Source: Candidatus Binataceae bacterium (GTDB lineage: Bacteria > Desulfobacterota > Binatia > Binatales > Binataceae). From it: a stretch of DNA of 64,000 nucleotides. The notes beneath the pieces are model-generated. The model searched no databases. It was not told the DNA's origin and saw only the letters and a list, made by a program, of their open reading frames with translations. The DNA lies in the NCBI GenBank assembly GCA_035508495.1, contig DATJMX010000072.1, positions 27,683-91,682 of the forward strand. The letters are read 5' to 3'. Positions 33,883 to 42,970 of this stretch are shown in pieces. The translations under genes and the position numbers were made by a program. Every line of letters starts with the position of its first letter. Positions within the stretch are counted from its first letter, which is position 1.

Positions 33883-35326
33883 TCCTCACTTTCGTCGCGG
33901 CTTCCAGCATCCACAGATGCATCACTGCGTAGGCACGCCATGGCCGCCATGCCTCGCCGGCTTCCAGCACGCGCTTCGGGTTGCTCTCGCCGAGGGCTTT
34001 CATGACGCCGAGATCAGAATGCGGAAATGCGTCGGGCCAGCCGAGCGCGCGCATCGCGATGTACTGTGCGGTCCATTCGCCGATACCCGGCAGGCTGCGC
34101 AGGTGATCCATCGCGGCTGTGACATCGGCGAGCGGCGTCAGTATCAGCTTGTCACGGGTGATCGCGCGCGCGAGTTCGATAATCGAGCGCGCTCGCGAGG
34201 CGATCACGCCGAGGCGCGCGATGTCGCCGACTTCGAGCTCCGCAACGCGCTGCGGAGTTGGAAATGCCGTCTGCAGCGTAGCGAAAGGCGTCTCGACCGG
34301 AGTGCCGAAAGCCTTGGCGAAGCGGCCCGCGATCGTGCGCGCCGCGGCGACGCTCACCTGCTGTCCGAGAATCGCACGGACCGCGATCTCGAATCCGTCG
34401 AATGCGCCCGGCACTCGAATACCTGGATGATCGACCGCGAGAGCGCCGAGCGTTTCGCCGATCTCCTCGGGGTTCGCCGACAAATCCATGAGATGCTTGA
34501 TGCGCGCGAGCACCGCGGGCAGGACCTTCATCAGCGATGCTGCGATCATCACGCGCAGAGCCGGTTTGCGCCGCGACGGCGATACTTCGATCCAGCCGAG
34601 ATGCTCTCGGCCGTCGCGCACGATTCGAACCGTGCGGCGATATGAGGTTACCGAAAATTCCTCGACGCCGCCGACGCATCGCATGCCGAGAAATCTCGTT
34701 AGCGCGGGCCAATCATACGGCGGGCGATAGCTGAGCTCGAAACCCAGAGCTTCGGGCACCTCGGAAATCGGCGGCTTGCGCAGTCGCGAAGGACTCAGCC
34801 GATAGCGCGACTTGAACAGCGCATTGAAGCGGCGCAGGCTGCCGAATCCCGAAGCGAACGCGATATCGGTCACAGTCGACGCGGTGTCAGTGAGTAATCG
34901 CTTGGCGAGCAGTAAGCGCTGGGTCTGCGCGTAGGCAATCGGCGCGACACCGAACTCCTCGTGAAACACGCGGCGCAGATGACGATCGGTCACGCCGAGC
35001 TTCGCGGCGATCTGCTCGAGGCTCTCATCGGCATTGGCCCCATCTTCGATCAGGCTCGCGGCTGACTGTGCCAGGCGATGGGATGCATCGACGCTGGCGT
35101 TGCCAGGCGCGAGCTCAGGACGGCATCTGAGGCACGGCCGATAGCCGGCGGCCTCCGCCGCCGCCGCGCTAGGAAAGAAAGTGCAATTCTCCCGCTGGGC
35201 CGGCCTTACCGTGCAGATCGGGCGGCAATAAATCTTCGTCGATGAGACGGCCACGAAAAAGCGGCCATCGAACCGCGAGTCACGCGCCCTGAGCGCCCGG
35301 TAACAAAGATCCGCATCGAGTTGCAT
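33860..35326 (-). CDS. Ada-type regulator fused to AlkA-type 3-methyladenine DNA glycosylase
   Basis: 488 residues from ATG 35326 (MQLDADLCYRALRARD). Domains in order: Ada zinc domain (about 1-75) with the four cysteines in YCRPICTVRPAQRENC and CLRCRPE, the first being the methylphosphotriester acceptor; AraC-type HTH (about 90-185, ASGFGSLRRFNALFKSRYRLSP); AlkA N-domain; and the HhH-GPD glycosylase (about 290-480, LRSLPGIGEWTAQYIAMRAL, with catalytic Asp in FPHSDLGV). It senses DNA methylation and removes alkylated bases. The Ada methyltransferase function is separate here, in the overlapping ogt gene. Confidence 0.93.
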   Translation of the reverse strand: MQLDADLCYRALRARDSRFDGRFFVAVSSTKIYCRPICTVRPAQRENCTFFPSAAAAEAAGYRPCLRCRPELAPGNASVDASHRLAQSAASLIEDGANADESLEQIAAKLGVTDRHLRRVFHEEFGVAPIAYAQTQRLLLAKRLLTDTASTVTDIAFASGFGSLRRFNALFKSRYRLSPSRLRKPPISEVPEALGFELSYRPPYDWPALTRFLGMRCVGGVEEFSVTSYRRTVRIVRDGREHLGWIEVSPSRRKPALRVMIAASLMKVLPAVLARIKHLMDLSANPEEIGETLGALAVDHPGIRVPGAFDGFEIAVRAILGQQVSVAAARTIAGRFAKAFGTPVETPFATLQTAFPTPQRVAELEVGDIARLGVIASRARSIIELARAITRDKLILTPLADVTAAMDHLRSLPGIGEWTAQYIAMRALGWPDAFPHSDLGVMKALGESNPKRVLEAGEAWRPWRAYAVMHLWMLEAATKVRIASGTAA

Positions 35327-35507
35327 GTCCGCATCATAATGCTCGGGCAGCAACGATGCTCGCCATTTTCGGACATCGAAATGTTCCTGCGCGATTTTGT
35401 TGGTCTGCGGCATCCGAGGTTTGCGCATCGGGTGGATCAAGTCGCGCCGTGGCGACGCGCTTGCGCGTCAGGTGGCAGCAATCGAAGTCGCGCCGGAGGA
35501 GCGGAAG

Positions 35508-38500
35508 TTACCGCAGCTCGACGGCGCCGGGCGATAGCATCTGCTCGAGTTCCGTGACGAATTGATCGGTTGGCGTGACGCGGTAGCTGTCGCCGAGGAG
35601 CATTATGGCTTCGCGGCCGTCGTCGAGGCCGAGATGCAGGTAGGTTAGCGATTTGCCGCGGTTGCGTTGGAGGGCCTTGCTCAGGGCTTCGAGGCCGCCG
35701 TTGTCAAGACGGCGCATCGAGGCGGTGATACGCACCTCGCGCACCGAATCTACCAGTGCCGCGCCGAGGGGAGTCAGCGTGTCGAGGATGATTTGTGCGC
35801 GATCCTCATCGATATCGAGCTTGCCGCGGATGATCACCGGCTCGTCGCCCATGATCAGCTGCTCGTGCTTCGCGTACGTTTCGGGCCACGCGATTCCTTC
35901 GACGGCGCCCTCGCGATCCTCGATCGAGAAGGTGGCGTAGCGTTTGCCGGACTTGTTGTTCTTGAGCTTTACCGCGTGAATTACGCCCGCGAGTTGAACC
36001 TGGCTGCCGTCGGGGACGCTCGTGAGATCATTGGTAGTGAGCTTGGTGATGCGGGCAACCTCGCGCTCGAAGCCGTCGAGCGGATGGGCTGTAATGTAAA
36101 AGCCGAGCGCGTCTTTTTCGTGTTTGAGTTTTTCGCGCGTGTTCCATTCGGGGATCGGCGCGCGCGGCGGCAGGTCCGGCACCTTCACTTTGCCGCCGAA
36201 CAGGCCCATCTGATTCTTCGCGGCGTCTTCCTGCGCCTTCTGCGCGAGGCGAAGCACGTCTTCCGCCTGCGCCATCAACGCGGCACGAGCAATCTTGAGC
36301 GAATCGAAGGCACCGCATCGGATGAGTGCTTCGAGTACGCGCCGATTCACGAGCGCCGCGCCCACCCGCATGCAGAAATCGACGATGCCGTTAAAGTGCC
36401 CGCCCTCCTCGCGCACCGCGATGATCGCCTCGGCCGTCTTCGCGCCGACGCCGCGGATCGCACCGAGGCCGAAACGGAGTCCGCCCTCTGTTACCGCGAA
36501 CTTGACGCGGCTTTCGTTGACGTCAGGCGGCAGCATCTTGATGCGCATCTCGCGCAGCGCCGCGATGTTCTTGTAGGTCTTGGCGTTGTCGTCCATGTCG
36601 AGCGACATCAGCGCCGCCATGAACTCGTGCGGATAATGCGCGCGCAGGTAGGCCGTGGTGTAGGTCGTCAGCGCGTAGGCCGCGGCGTGCGAGCGGTTGA
36701 AGCCGTAGGAGGCGAAGGTCTCGATTTTTTCGAAGATCGTCGTCGCAAGCTCAGGCGTCAGGCCATTCTTTTGCGCGCCTTCGAGAAAATGAACGCGCTC
36801 CTTTTCCATGACGACCTTGTTCTTTTTGCCCATCGCGGCGCGCAGCAGGTCTGCTTCCTGGAGCGTGTATCCCGACAGCGCCTGCGCCGCGCCCATCACC
36901 TGTTCCTGGTAGACGATTACGCCGTAGGTATCCTTGAGCACCGGCTCGAGCAGCTTGTGATCGTACTCGACGCGCTCGCGGCCGTGCTTGCGATCGACGT
37001 AGTGCTGGACCATCGTCTTGCCGTCCTGCACCGCGTCGAGCGGGCCGGGGCGGAAGAGCGAACCGGCGGCGATGATATCGTCGAAGCAGGTCGGCTTGAG
37101 ATCCGAGATGAAACGGCGCATCCCCGAGCTTTCCATCTGGAACACGCCGACGGTATCGCCCCGAGAAAGCAGTTTGTAGGTATCTGCGTCATCGAGGCGC
37201 AGGCGCGCGAGGTCCGGCACTTGCTTGCCGTCGGCCTTGATCAGCGCGAGCGTGTCGGTGATAAGCGTCAGGTTCTTGAGCGCCAGGAAGTCGAACTTGA
37301 TTAGGCCGATCTCGTCGATGCTCTTCATCGCGTACTGGGTAATCGCGAGCGAGTCCTCGGTGTACTCCTTGTCGACGTAGAGCGGCACCATCTCGTTGAG
37401 CGGCAGGTCGGAGATCACGACGCCGGCCGCGTGGCGCGAGGCGTGACGCAGCAGCCCTTCGAGCTTGAAGGCGTAGTTGAAGAGCTCCTTGTACTTCTTG
37501 CGCTCTTCCTTGAGGCGCGGCTCCATCTCGAGCGCCTGCTCGAGCGGGAAATCGCGGCCCTGCTTGGGCGCGGGATAAAGCTTGACGATGCGATCGGTCT
37601 CGGCGAACGAGAGTCCGAGCGCGCGGCCGACGTCGCGAATCGCCTGCTTACCCTTGATCGTGCCGAACGTGATGATCTGCGCCACACGATCGGCGCCGTA
37701 CTTCTTGCGCACATATTCGAGCACTTCGTCGCGGCGCTCGTAGCAGAAATCGACGTCGATATCAGGCATCGACTTGCGCCCGGGATTCAGCCATCGCTCG
37801 AAGAGCAGCTTATGCTCGACGGGATCGACCTCGGTGATTCCGAGCGCGTACGAAACGAGGCTGCCGACGACCGAGCCGCGGCCCGGCCCGACGGGAATTC
37901 CCTGGTTCTTCGCATAAGTGATGAAGTCTGAGACGATGAGCATGTAGCCCGAGAATCCCATGTCGCGGATGATCGGCAGCTCGCGATCGAGGCGCGCCTG
38001 GTACGCGCTTTCATCGACATCGGGGCGGCGCGCGCGAATTTCATCGAGGCGCGCGGCGAGACCCTCGCGGGCACGGCGTTCCATCTCGACATCGAAGTCG
38101 ATTTCCTTGTCGGTGCGATAAACCGGGAAATGAAACTTGCCGAACTCGAACTGGAAATCGACGCGGCGCGCGATCTCGACCGAGTTGCGCAGCGCCTCGG
38201 AGTCGGCGCCAAAGGCCGCCGCCATTTCCTCGGGCGTTTTGACGTAGAGCTCGTCGGTATCGAAACGCCATCGCGTTTCGTCGGCCATCGTCTTGCCGGT
38301 CTGGATGCAGAGCAGGACTTCATGGGCCTTGGCGTCGTCGCGATGCAGATAGTGGCAGTCGTTGGTCGCGACTACGGGCAGGCCGACCTGCTTTGCGATA
38401 TCGCGCAGCGCCTCGTTGAAGGGACCGTGCAGCTTGTTGTCCTGGAGCTCGATGTAGAAGCGATCCTTGAAAACGCGCGCGTACCACTCGGCGCATTCGC

Positions 38501-38981
38501 GCGCTTTGTCCGAGCGCCCGCCGCGGAGCCATCGATTGATCTCGCCGGAGAGGCATCCCGAGAGAACGATGAGTCCCTCGTTCAGCTCTTCGAGCAGATC
38601 CTTATCGACGCGCGGCTTGTAGTAGAGGCCTTCCTGGTAGGCGTGGGTGAGGAGCTTGCAGAGATTCTTGTAGCCGGCGCGATTCTGCGCGAGCAGGATC
38701 AGATGGTAGTTGCCGCCGCCGTCGAAGTCATCGCTGCGCGGCACTTGCGAGCGATCGGTGCGCTTGCCCGGCGCGAGATACGCCTCGCATCCGATGATTG
38801 GTTTAATCCCCGCGGCAGTTGCCTTCTGGTAGAACTCGACGGCGCCGAACATGTTGCCATGGTCGGTCATCGCAATCGCTTCCATCCCGGAGGACTTGGC
38901 GTGTTCGATAAGCGGGCCGACCTTGTTGGCCCCGTCTAAAAGGCTGAATTGAGTATGGACGTGTAGATGAACGAAACTCAT
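35508..38981 (-). CDS. dnaE: DNA polymerase III alpha subunit
   Basis: 1157 residues from ATG 38981 (MSFVHLHVHTQFSLLDGA). Domains: PHP (about 1-215; HLHVHT, MTDHGNMFG, GCEAY and NDCHYLHRDDA keep most metal ligands, so it may be an active PHP site), polymerase core with GPGRGSVVGSLVSYALGIT and the catalytic aspartates in PDIDVDFCYERR (about 405), HhH motif (LRFGLGAIRGVGAKTAEAI) and OB fold (VQLAGVIHAVKLKNNKSGKRYATFSIED). Length and motifs fit replicative DnaE. It lies 107 nt downstream of rplY on the same strand. Confidence 0.96.
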   Translation of the reverse strand: MSFVHLHVHTQFSLLDGANKVGPLIEHAKSSGMEAIAMTDHGNMFGAVEFYQKATAAGIKPIIGCEAYLAPGKRTDRSQVPRSDDFDGGGNYHLILLAQNRAGYKNLCKLLTHAYQEGLYYKPRVDKDLLEELNEGLIVLSGCLSGEINRWLRGGRSDKARECAEWYARVFKDRFYIELQDNKLHGPFNEALRDIAKQVGLPVVATNDCHYLHRDDAKAHEVLLCIQTGKTMADETRWRFDTDELYVKTPEEMAAAFGADSEALRNSVEIARRVDFQFEFGKFHFPVYRTDKEIDFDVEMERRAREGLAARLDEIRARRPDVDESAYQARLDRELPIIRDMGFSGYMLIVSDFITYAKNQGIPVGPGRGSVVGSLVSYALGITEVDPVEHKLLFERWLNPGRKSMPDIDVDFCYERRDEVLEYVRKKYGADRVAQIITFGTIKGKQAIRDVGRALGLSFAETDRIVKLYPAPKQGRDFPLEQALEMEPRLKEERKKYKELFNYAFKLEGLLRHASRHAAGVVISDLPLNEMVPLYVDKEYTEDSLAITQYAMKSIDEIGLIKFDFLALKNLTLITDTLALIKADGKQVPDLARLRLDDADTYKLLSRGDTVGVFQMESSGMRRFISDLKPTCFDDIIAAGSLFRPGPLDAVQDGKTMVQHYVDRKHGRERVEYDHKLLEPVLKDTYGVIVYQEQVMGAAQALSGYTLQEADLLRAAMGKKNKVVMEKERVHFLEGAQKNGLTPELATTIFEKIETFASYGFNRSHAAAYALTTYTTAYLRAHYPHEFMAALMSLDMDDNAKTYKNIAALREMRIKMLPPDVNESRVKFAVTEGGLRFGLGAIRGVGAKTAEAIIAVREEGGHFNGIVDFCMRVGAALVNRRVLEALIRCGAFDSLKIARAALMAQAEDVLRLAQKAQEDAAKNQMGLFGGKVKVPDLPPRAPIPEWNTREKLKHEKDALGFYITAHPLDGFEREVARITKLTTNDLTSVPDGSQVQLAGVIHAVKLKNNKSGKRYATFSIEDREGAVEGIAWPETYAKHEQLIMGDEPVIIRGKLDIDEDRAQIILDTLTPLGAALVDSVREVRITASMRRLDNGGLEALSKALQRNRGKSLTYLHLGLDDGREAIMLLGDSYRVTPTDQFVTELEQMLSPGAVELR

Positions 38982-39088
38982 CGCGCCCTTGCCCCTCCGC
39001 GCGGCGGATCGCACGTCCGATCCGCCTCCTCATCATCTGGAATGTAAAATCGCGCGCGCCGATCGTACGACGCGCGCGAGTGGTAGCG

Positions 39089-39790
39089 CTACTTCTTGCC
39101 TGCGGGTTTGTCCCCAGCCTTCTCGTCCTTGGCGCCTTCAGCAGCGGGAGCCGCGGCAGCACCTTCGGCAGGCGCCGCACCTTCAACCGCGCCTTCCGCA
39201 GCCGCGGCGGCAGCCACAGGAGCCTCAGCCACGGTGGGAGGCAGAACGGTCACGATCGGATAATCGGTATCGAAGATCGGCTTGACGTTGCCGACGAACT
39301 TGAGCGCGGAGACGTGCACCACGTCGTGAATGTCAACGTCGGTGACATCGACTTCGACCGTCTCAGGAATTTCAAGCGGCAGGCATTCGACGAGCACCGA
39401 GCGCTCGAGCGGCGACAGGATTCCGCCGTTGCCGATACCCTTGGCCTTGCCGACGAACTTGAGCGCCACTTCGACGCGCAGCGGTTTATTGAGATCGACC
39501 TCGTAAAAATCGGCGTGCAGGATATCGCCCGACACCGGAGCGCGTTGCAGATCCTTGAAGATCACGTGCTTGCCGTCGAGCTCGGCGGTCGCGGACTTGA
39601 GCTTGATGATACGGGCGTGGGCCGCGGCTGAAACTTTGGCTTTCAGCTCGGCGGCATCGACCGCGATCGAAGTCGGCGTCGTCGTGGGTCCATAGAGCAC
39701 GGCCGGCACCCGTCCCTGGCGGCGCAGCGCGCGGGACAGGTTCTTCGGACGATCGGCACGTTTTTCACAAGCTAGTTCAGCGGTTTCCAT
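39089..39790 (-). CDS. rplY: 50S ribosomal protein L25 (general stress protein CTC type)
   Basis: 233 residues. N-terminal L25 beta-barrel (about 1-95; RADRPKNLSRALRRQGRVPAVLYG), then the CTC/TL5 C-terminal domain (about 100-190; DVDIHDVVHVSALKF) and an alanine/glutamate-rich tail of about 40 residues ending in lysines. It binds 5S rRNA. It follows prs by 26 nt, the order known from many delta-type genomes. Confidence 0.95.
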   Translation of the reverse strand: METAELACEKRADRPKNLSRALRRQGRVPAVLYGPTTTPTSIAVDAAELKAKVSAAAHARIIKLKSATAELDGKHVIFKDLQRAPVSGDILHADFYEVDLNKPLRVEVALKFVGKAKGIGNGGILSPLERSVLVECLPLEIPETVEVDVTDVDIHDVVHVSALKFVGNVKPIFDTDYPIVTVLPPTVAEAPVAAAAAAEGAVEGAAPAEGAAAAPAAEGAKDEKAGDKPAGKK

Positions 39791-39816
39791 TATTGCGTTC
39801 CTTGTATGACGGCCGC

Positions 39817-40776
39817 TCAGTTGAAGAGCGAGCTGACCGACTCCTCATTATGAATGCGTAGAATCGTTTCCGCCAGAAGGCTTCCTACCGTCAGAACCTT
39901 GAGCTTGGAGAGCTCGGCCTGGGCCTTGGCCCTGAGCGGAATACTGTTCGTGGTGACGATTTCCTTGATGTTCGACTTGTTGAGGCGATCGCAGGCCGGG
40001 TCGGACAGAATCGGATGGGTCGCGCAGGCGAGCACTTCCGATGCGCCCGCGTTAGCGACGACCTTGGCGGCCTCGGTGATCGTGCCGGCGGTATCGATCA
40101 TGTCGTCAACGAGCACCGCGATCGAATCGCGCACATCACCGACGAGCTGCATCTCGGCGACCTCGCTCGCGCGGCGGCGGCGCTTGTCGATAATCGCGAG
40201 GTTCGCGTTGAGGCGCCGCGCGAATGCCCGTGCGCGCTCCACTCCGCCCGCATCAGGCGATACGACGCTGACCTTCTGCCCGTCGACGCGTTTGCGCAGA
40301 TAGTTCATCAGGACCGGCATCGCGTACATGTTGTCGACCGGAATGTTGAAAAAGCCCTGGATCTGGCCGGCGTGCAAATCGACGGTGAGCACGCGATGCG
40401 CTCCCGAGGTTGCGATCAAATCGGCTACCAGCTTGGCGCTGATCGGCACGCGCGGCGCGACTTTACGATCCTGCCGCGAATAGCCGAAGTAGGGGATCAC
40501 CGCCGTGATACGTCCGGCCGACGCGCGCCGCAGCGCATCGATCAGGAGCAGCAGCTCCATCAGGTTATCGTTGGGCGGAGAGCAGGTGGACTGGATAACG
40601 AAGCAATCGCCGCCGCGCACGTTCTCGCGCACCTCGACCATCACCTCGCCGTCGGGAAAACGTCCGACTTCGGCTTCACCCACCTTGACCTTGAGATGGT
40701 CGCAGACTTCGCGCGCAAGTGCGGGGTTGGAATTACCGGTGAAGATCTCCAGTTGATCTTTGACCCGATCCGACAT
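39817..40776 (-). CDS. prs: ribose-phosphate pyrophosphokinase
   Basis: 319 residues, the standard length. It shows ATP-site residues near VIPYFGYSRQDRK, the PRPP-synthase signature HAGQIQGFF with the preceding VDL, and the PRPP-binding loop DDMIDTAGT. It makes PRPP from ribose-5-phosphate and ATP for nucleotide, histidine and NAD synthesis. tRNA-Gln lies 69 nt upstream on the same strand. Confidence 0.96.
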   Translation of the reverse strand: MSDRVKDQLEIFTGNSNPALAREVCDHLKVKVGEAEVGRFPDGEVMVEVRENVRGGDCFVIQSTCSPPNDNLMELLLLIDALRRASAGRITAVIPYFGYSRQDRKVAPRVPISAKLVADLIATSGAHRVLTVDLHAGQIQGFFNIPVDNMYAMPVLMNYLRKRVDGQKVSVVSPDAGGVERARAFARRLNANLAIIDKRRRRASEVAEMQLVGDVRDSIAVLVDDMIDTAGTITEAAKVVANAGASEVLACATHPILSDPACDRLNKSNIKEIVTTNSIPLRAKAQAELSKLKVLTVGSLLAETILRIHNEESVSSLFN

Positions 40777-40845
40777 CTATCTCGTGTTCCTCGCGCGCTC
40801 GTTCAAAGTTCCAAACACTTCACGGCCGACTGGCGCTGAGAATTA

Positions 40846-40921
40846 TGGCTGGGCGGGAAGGATTCGAACCTTCGAATGCCAGGTCCAAAGCCTGGTGCCT
40901 TACCAGCTTGGCGACCGCCCA
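40846..40921 (-). tRNA. tRNA-Gln (anticodon TTG)
   Basis: On the minus strand a 76-nt cloverleaf with acceptor stem TGGGCGG/CCGCCCA, discriminator G, encoded CCA, anticodon loop CTTTGGA (anticodon TTG at 40886-40888) and T-arm GGTTCGAATCC. It sits between ispE and prs. Confidence 0.95.
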
Positions 40922-40976
40922 GCGCGAAAATCCGTTTCGAAGGCGTAACCCGCGTGCCTAGTGCTTGCACCAATCA

Positions 40977-41021
40977 ACAAAAAGTTCCAGTGCCGGTGGA
41001 GGCTGGGCCTCGGACCGGCAC
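40977..41021 (-). terminator. hairpin with T-run behind the ispE operon
   Basis: GTGCCGGT/ACCGGCAC plus an inner GAGGC/GCCTC stem (40990-41021) is followed, on the minus strand, by TGGAACTTTTTG. It lies about 170 nt after the stop at 41191 and before tRNA-Gln. The rest of 41022-41190 shows no gene. Confidence 0.5.
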
Positions 41022-41190
41022 CGTTAAACGCTCAAATATCCGCCCGTCGAGGCCTTGGCGGCTCGCAAGAAGAGGTATCGCCAAAGCCCAGGCCATAATC
41101 CGCTCCCGGGTGGAGGAAATGCGATGTTATTTGTGCGGTTTTTGGCTGTCAATCGGAGCGCGAGGCTTCGATTAACACGCGATACACAGC

Positions 41191-41598
41191 TCATCCCCAT
41201 GGCGCGTCGGTTGGGCTGGTAAGCTGAATTCCCCAGTCGTCGACGATTTTGCCATCGATCATGCGATAGATGGCGACTGCGCCCATCGCGAATTTCTCGC
41301 CCTTGGCAGGAAACCCGGGAGTGGGTTCGCCGACGAAGGTGCCGCGGATCGTCATGCGCATCACGACGCGATCCTCGGTGGCGAAGAGATCGTCGATAGT
41401 ATGCTCCGCGTTGCCGATAAGGGTCGACCCCGCTTGAGCAATCCTTCTGGCACCTTCGAACCCGCGCGGCCATCCCGGGAAATTCGGCGAGCGAAACACA
41501 AATTCGGGTGAGCAGACTTCGTTGATTACGTCGTAGTTACCCCTGCCGAGCTCGCGCAGGAAACGTTTGAAGATCGCGAGATTCTCGGCCGCGGTCAT
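41191..41598 (-). CDS. SnoaL-like / ester-cyclase-type NTF2-fold protein
   Basis: 135 residues from ATG 41598, overlapping the ispE stop by 4 bp. The pattern ENLAIFKRFLRELGRGNYDVINEVCSPEFVF, RMTIRGTFVGEPTPGFPAKGEKF and IYRMIDGKIVDDWGIQ is typical of SnoaL-like proteins with an alpha+beta barrel. Substrates vary and cannot be told. Coupling to ispE is probably positional rather than functional. Confidence 0.82.
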   Translation of the reverse strand: MTAAENLAIFKRFLRELGRGNYDVINEVCSPEFVFRSPNFPGWPRGFEGARRIAQAGSTLIGNAEHTIDDLFATEDRVVMRMTIRGTFVGEPTPGFPAKGEKFAMGAVAIYRMIDGKIVDDWGIQLTSPTDAPWG

Positions 41599-42479
41599 TT
41601 TGGCGTCCCTCGTTGATCGCTGCCGATCGTTGCGGTCACGACGAATCTCGTTTTCGGCGCGCGCTGTTGAGCGGCCTGCGCAGCGCGCTCGGCCTCGTCG
41701 CGTGATCCGAAGATCCCGAACACGGCGCTGCCGCTGCCGGTCATTTGCGCGGCGCACGCGCCAAGCGATTTGAGAAGTTCGATCAGCGTCGAGATTTCGG
41801 GATGCTGCTCTGCGGCCACTGCGGCGAGATCGTTGACCGCGATCGCGGACGTGATGTCGCCGCGCCTTACCGCCTCGATATCGGCGGCTTCGGCAGGGCC
41901 GCGCCAGTTTTCTTTTTTCAGCACGCGAAAGACTCCCGCCGTTGCGATACCGAATGGCGGTAACGCAAGCACCAGCGGCATCGAGCCGATCCCCTCGAGC
42001 GTCGCGAGCTTCTCGCCGATTCCCGTGATTCGTGCCGGTCGCGGATCGAGAAAGAATGGCACGTCGGCTCCCAGACTGATCGCGATACGATGCAGCTCCG
42101 CTGGCGCATCGATGCGCGCGAGCCGCGCCATCATTCGCAGGACCGCGCCCGCATCGCTCGAGCCGCCGCCGAGTCCCGCGCCTACTGGTATCCGCTTGTC
42201 GAGCCGGATCAGCACAGAAGCATCGAGGTTGAACTGGTTTTGAAACGCTGTGGCGGCGCGGCTCGCGAGGTTGGTTGCCGGATCGCCGAGCTCGGTCGCA
42301 TCGCAGAGGAGCCTCACGGAGCGGCCGACGCCATCGCGATATTCGATACTGACGGAATCGGCGAGCGCGATTGGCAGAAAGATCGAATCGAGTTCGTGAT
42401 AGCCGTCGGCGCGGCGGCCGGTCACGCGCAGAAAGAGATTGATTTTTGCTCCCGCGCGCTCGGCGAGCAGCTTAACCAT
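41595..42479 (-). CDS. ispE: 4-diphosphocytidyl-2-C-methyl-D-erythritol kinase
   Basis: 294 residues of the GHMP kinase family: N-terminal AGAKINLFLRVTGRRADGYHEL, the ATP-binding glycine loop PVGAGLGGGSSDAGAVL and the C-terminal MTGSGSAVFGIF. It phosphorylates CDP-ME in the MEP isoprenoid pathway. It overlaps the upstream membrane-protein gene by 8 bp and the downstream SnoaL-like gene by 4 bp. Confidence 0.95.
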   Translation of the reverse strand: MVKLLAERAGAKINLFLRVTGRRADGYHELDSIFLPIALADSVSIEYRDGVGRSVRLLCDATELGDPATNLASRAATAFQNQFNLDASVLIRLDKRIPVGAGLGGGSSDAGAVLRMMARLARIDAPAELHRIAISLGADVPFFLDPRPARITGIGEKLATLEGIGSMPLVLALPPFGIATAGVFRVLKKENWRGPAEAADIEAVRRGDITSAIAVNDLAAVAAEQHPEISTLIELLKSLGACAAQMTGSGSAVFGIFGSRDEAERAAQAAQQRAPKTRFVVTATIGSDQRGTPK

Positions 42480-42888
42480 GTGGCCGAGAAGTCCTTGCTC
42501 GGCCGCTGGCCGTGGAGCTCAGCGTACGGACCGCGCGCCGCGAGTCCTTTTGAATCACGCGAATGAAGCCCCAGAAGCCGAGCAGCAGACCGCCGATCAC
42601 CATCACGCGCCCAGCGAGGTACGTGGCATGATAGAAGTCCATCCGCGCGGTGGCGAATGAGACCTGGCGCTCCTCGTTGGTGAAGGGTTCGAGCACGGCG
42701 CCGGCGCTCGCGTCGAGCTCGTCGAAGCTGCGGATATCGGTCGCGTAGTCCTGTTCGCGCGCCGACGCCACTATCTGGCTGTACATCTGCGTGCGCGAAA
42801 GGCCGATCACCCAGTTGGTCGCGCCGAGCAGCACGAGAGCCAACCCGGCAGTCACGCGCCAATCGGTATAAGTATCGCGAAGCTTCAC
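42472..42888 (-). CDS. small two-helix membrane protein of unknown function
   Basis: 138 residues from a GTG at 42888. Hydrophobic segments at about 12-30 (VTAGLALVLLGATNWVIGL) and 95-115 (LAGRVMVIGGLLLGFWGFI) enclose a polar loop of about 60 residues. I do not recognise a family. It overlaps ispE by 8 bp and is divergent to the MeaB gene, so it probably opens the ispE transcript. Confidence 0.6.
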   Translation of the reverse strand: MKLRDTYTDWRVTAGLALVLLGATNWVIGLSRTQMYSQIVASAREQDYATDIRSFDELDASAGAVLEPFTNEERQVSFATARMDFYHATYLAGRVMVIGGLLLGFWGFIRVIQKDSRRAVRTLSSTASGRARTSRPHG

Positions 42889-42970
42889 GCCTCAGGATCA
42901 TAGAGGGCAGCAGACCCGAAGCACAATGCGGGCGCAATACGTTTGTTGCGCCGCAAAGCTTGGAGCCGCT

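Noticed and set aside
35667..37304. 545-codon plus-strand open frame opposite dnaE
   Set aside because: Antisense shadow without motifs; dnaE is complete on the other strand.
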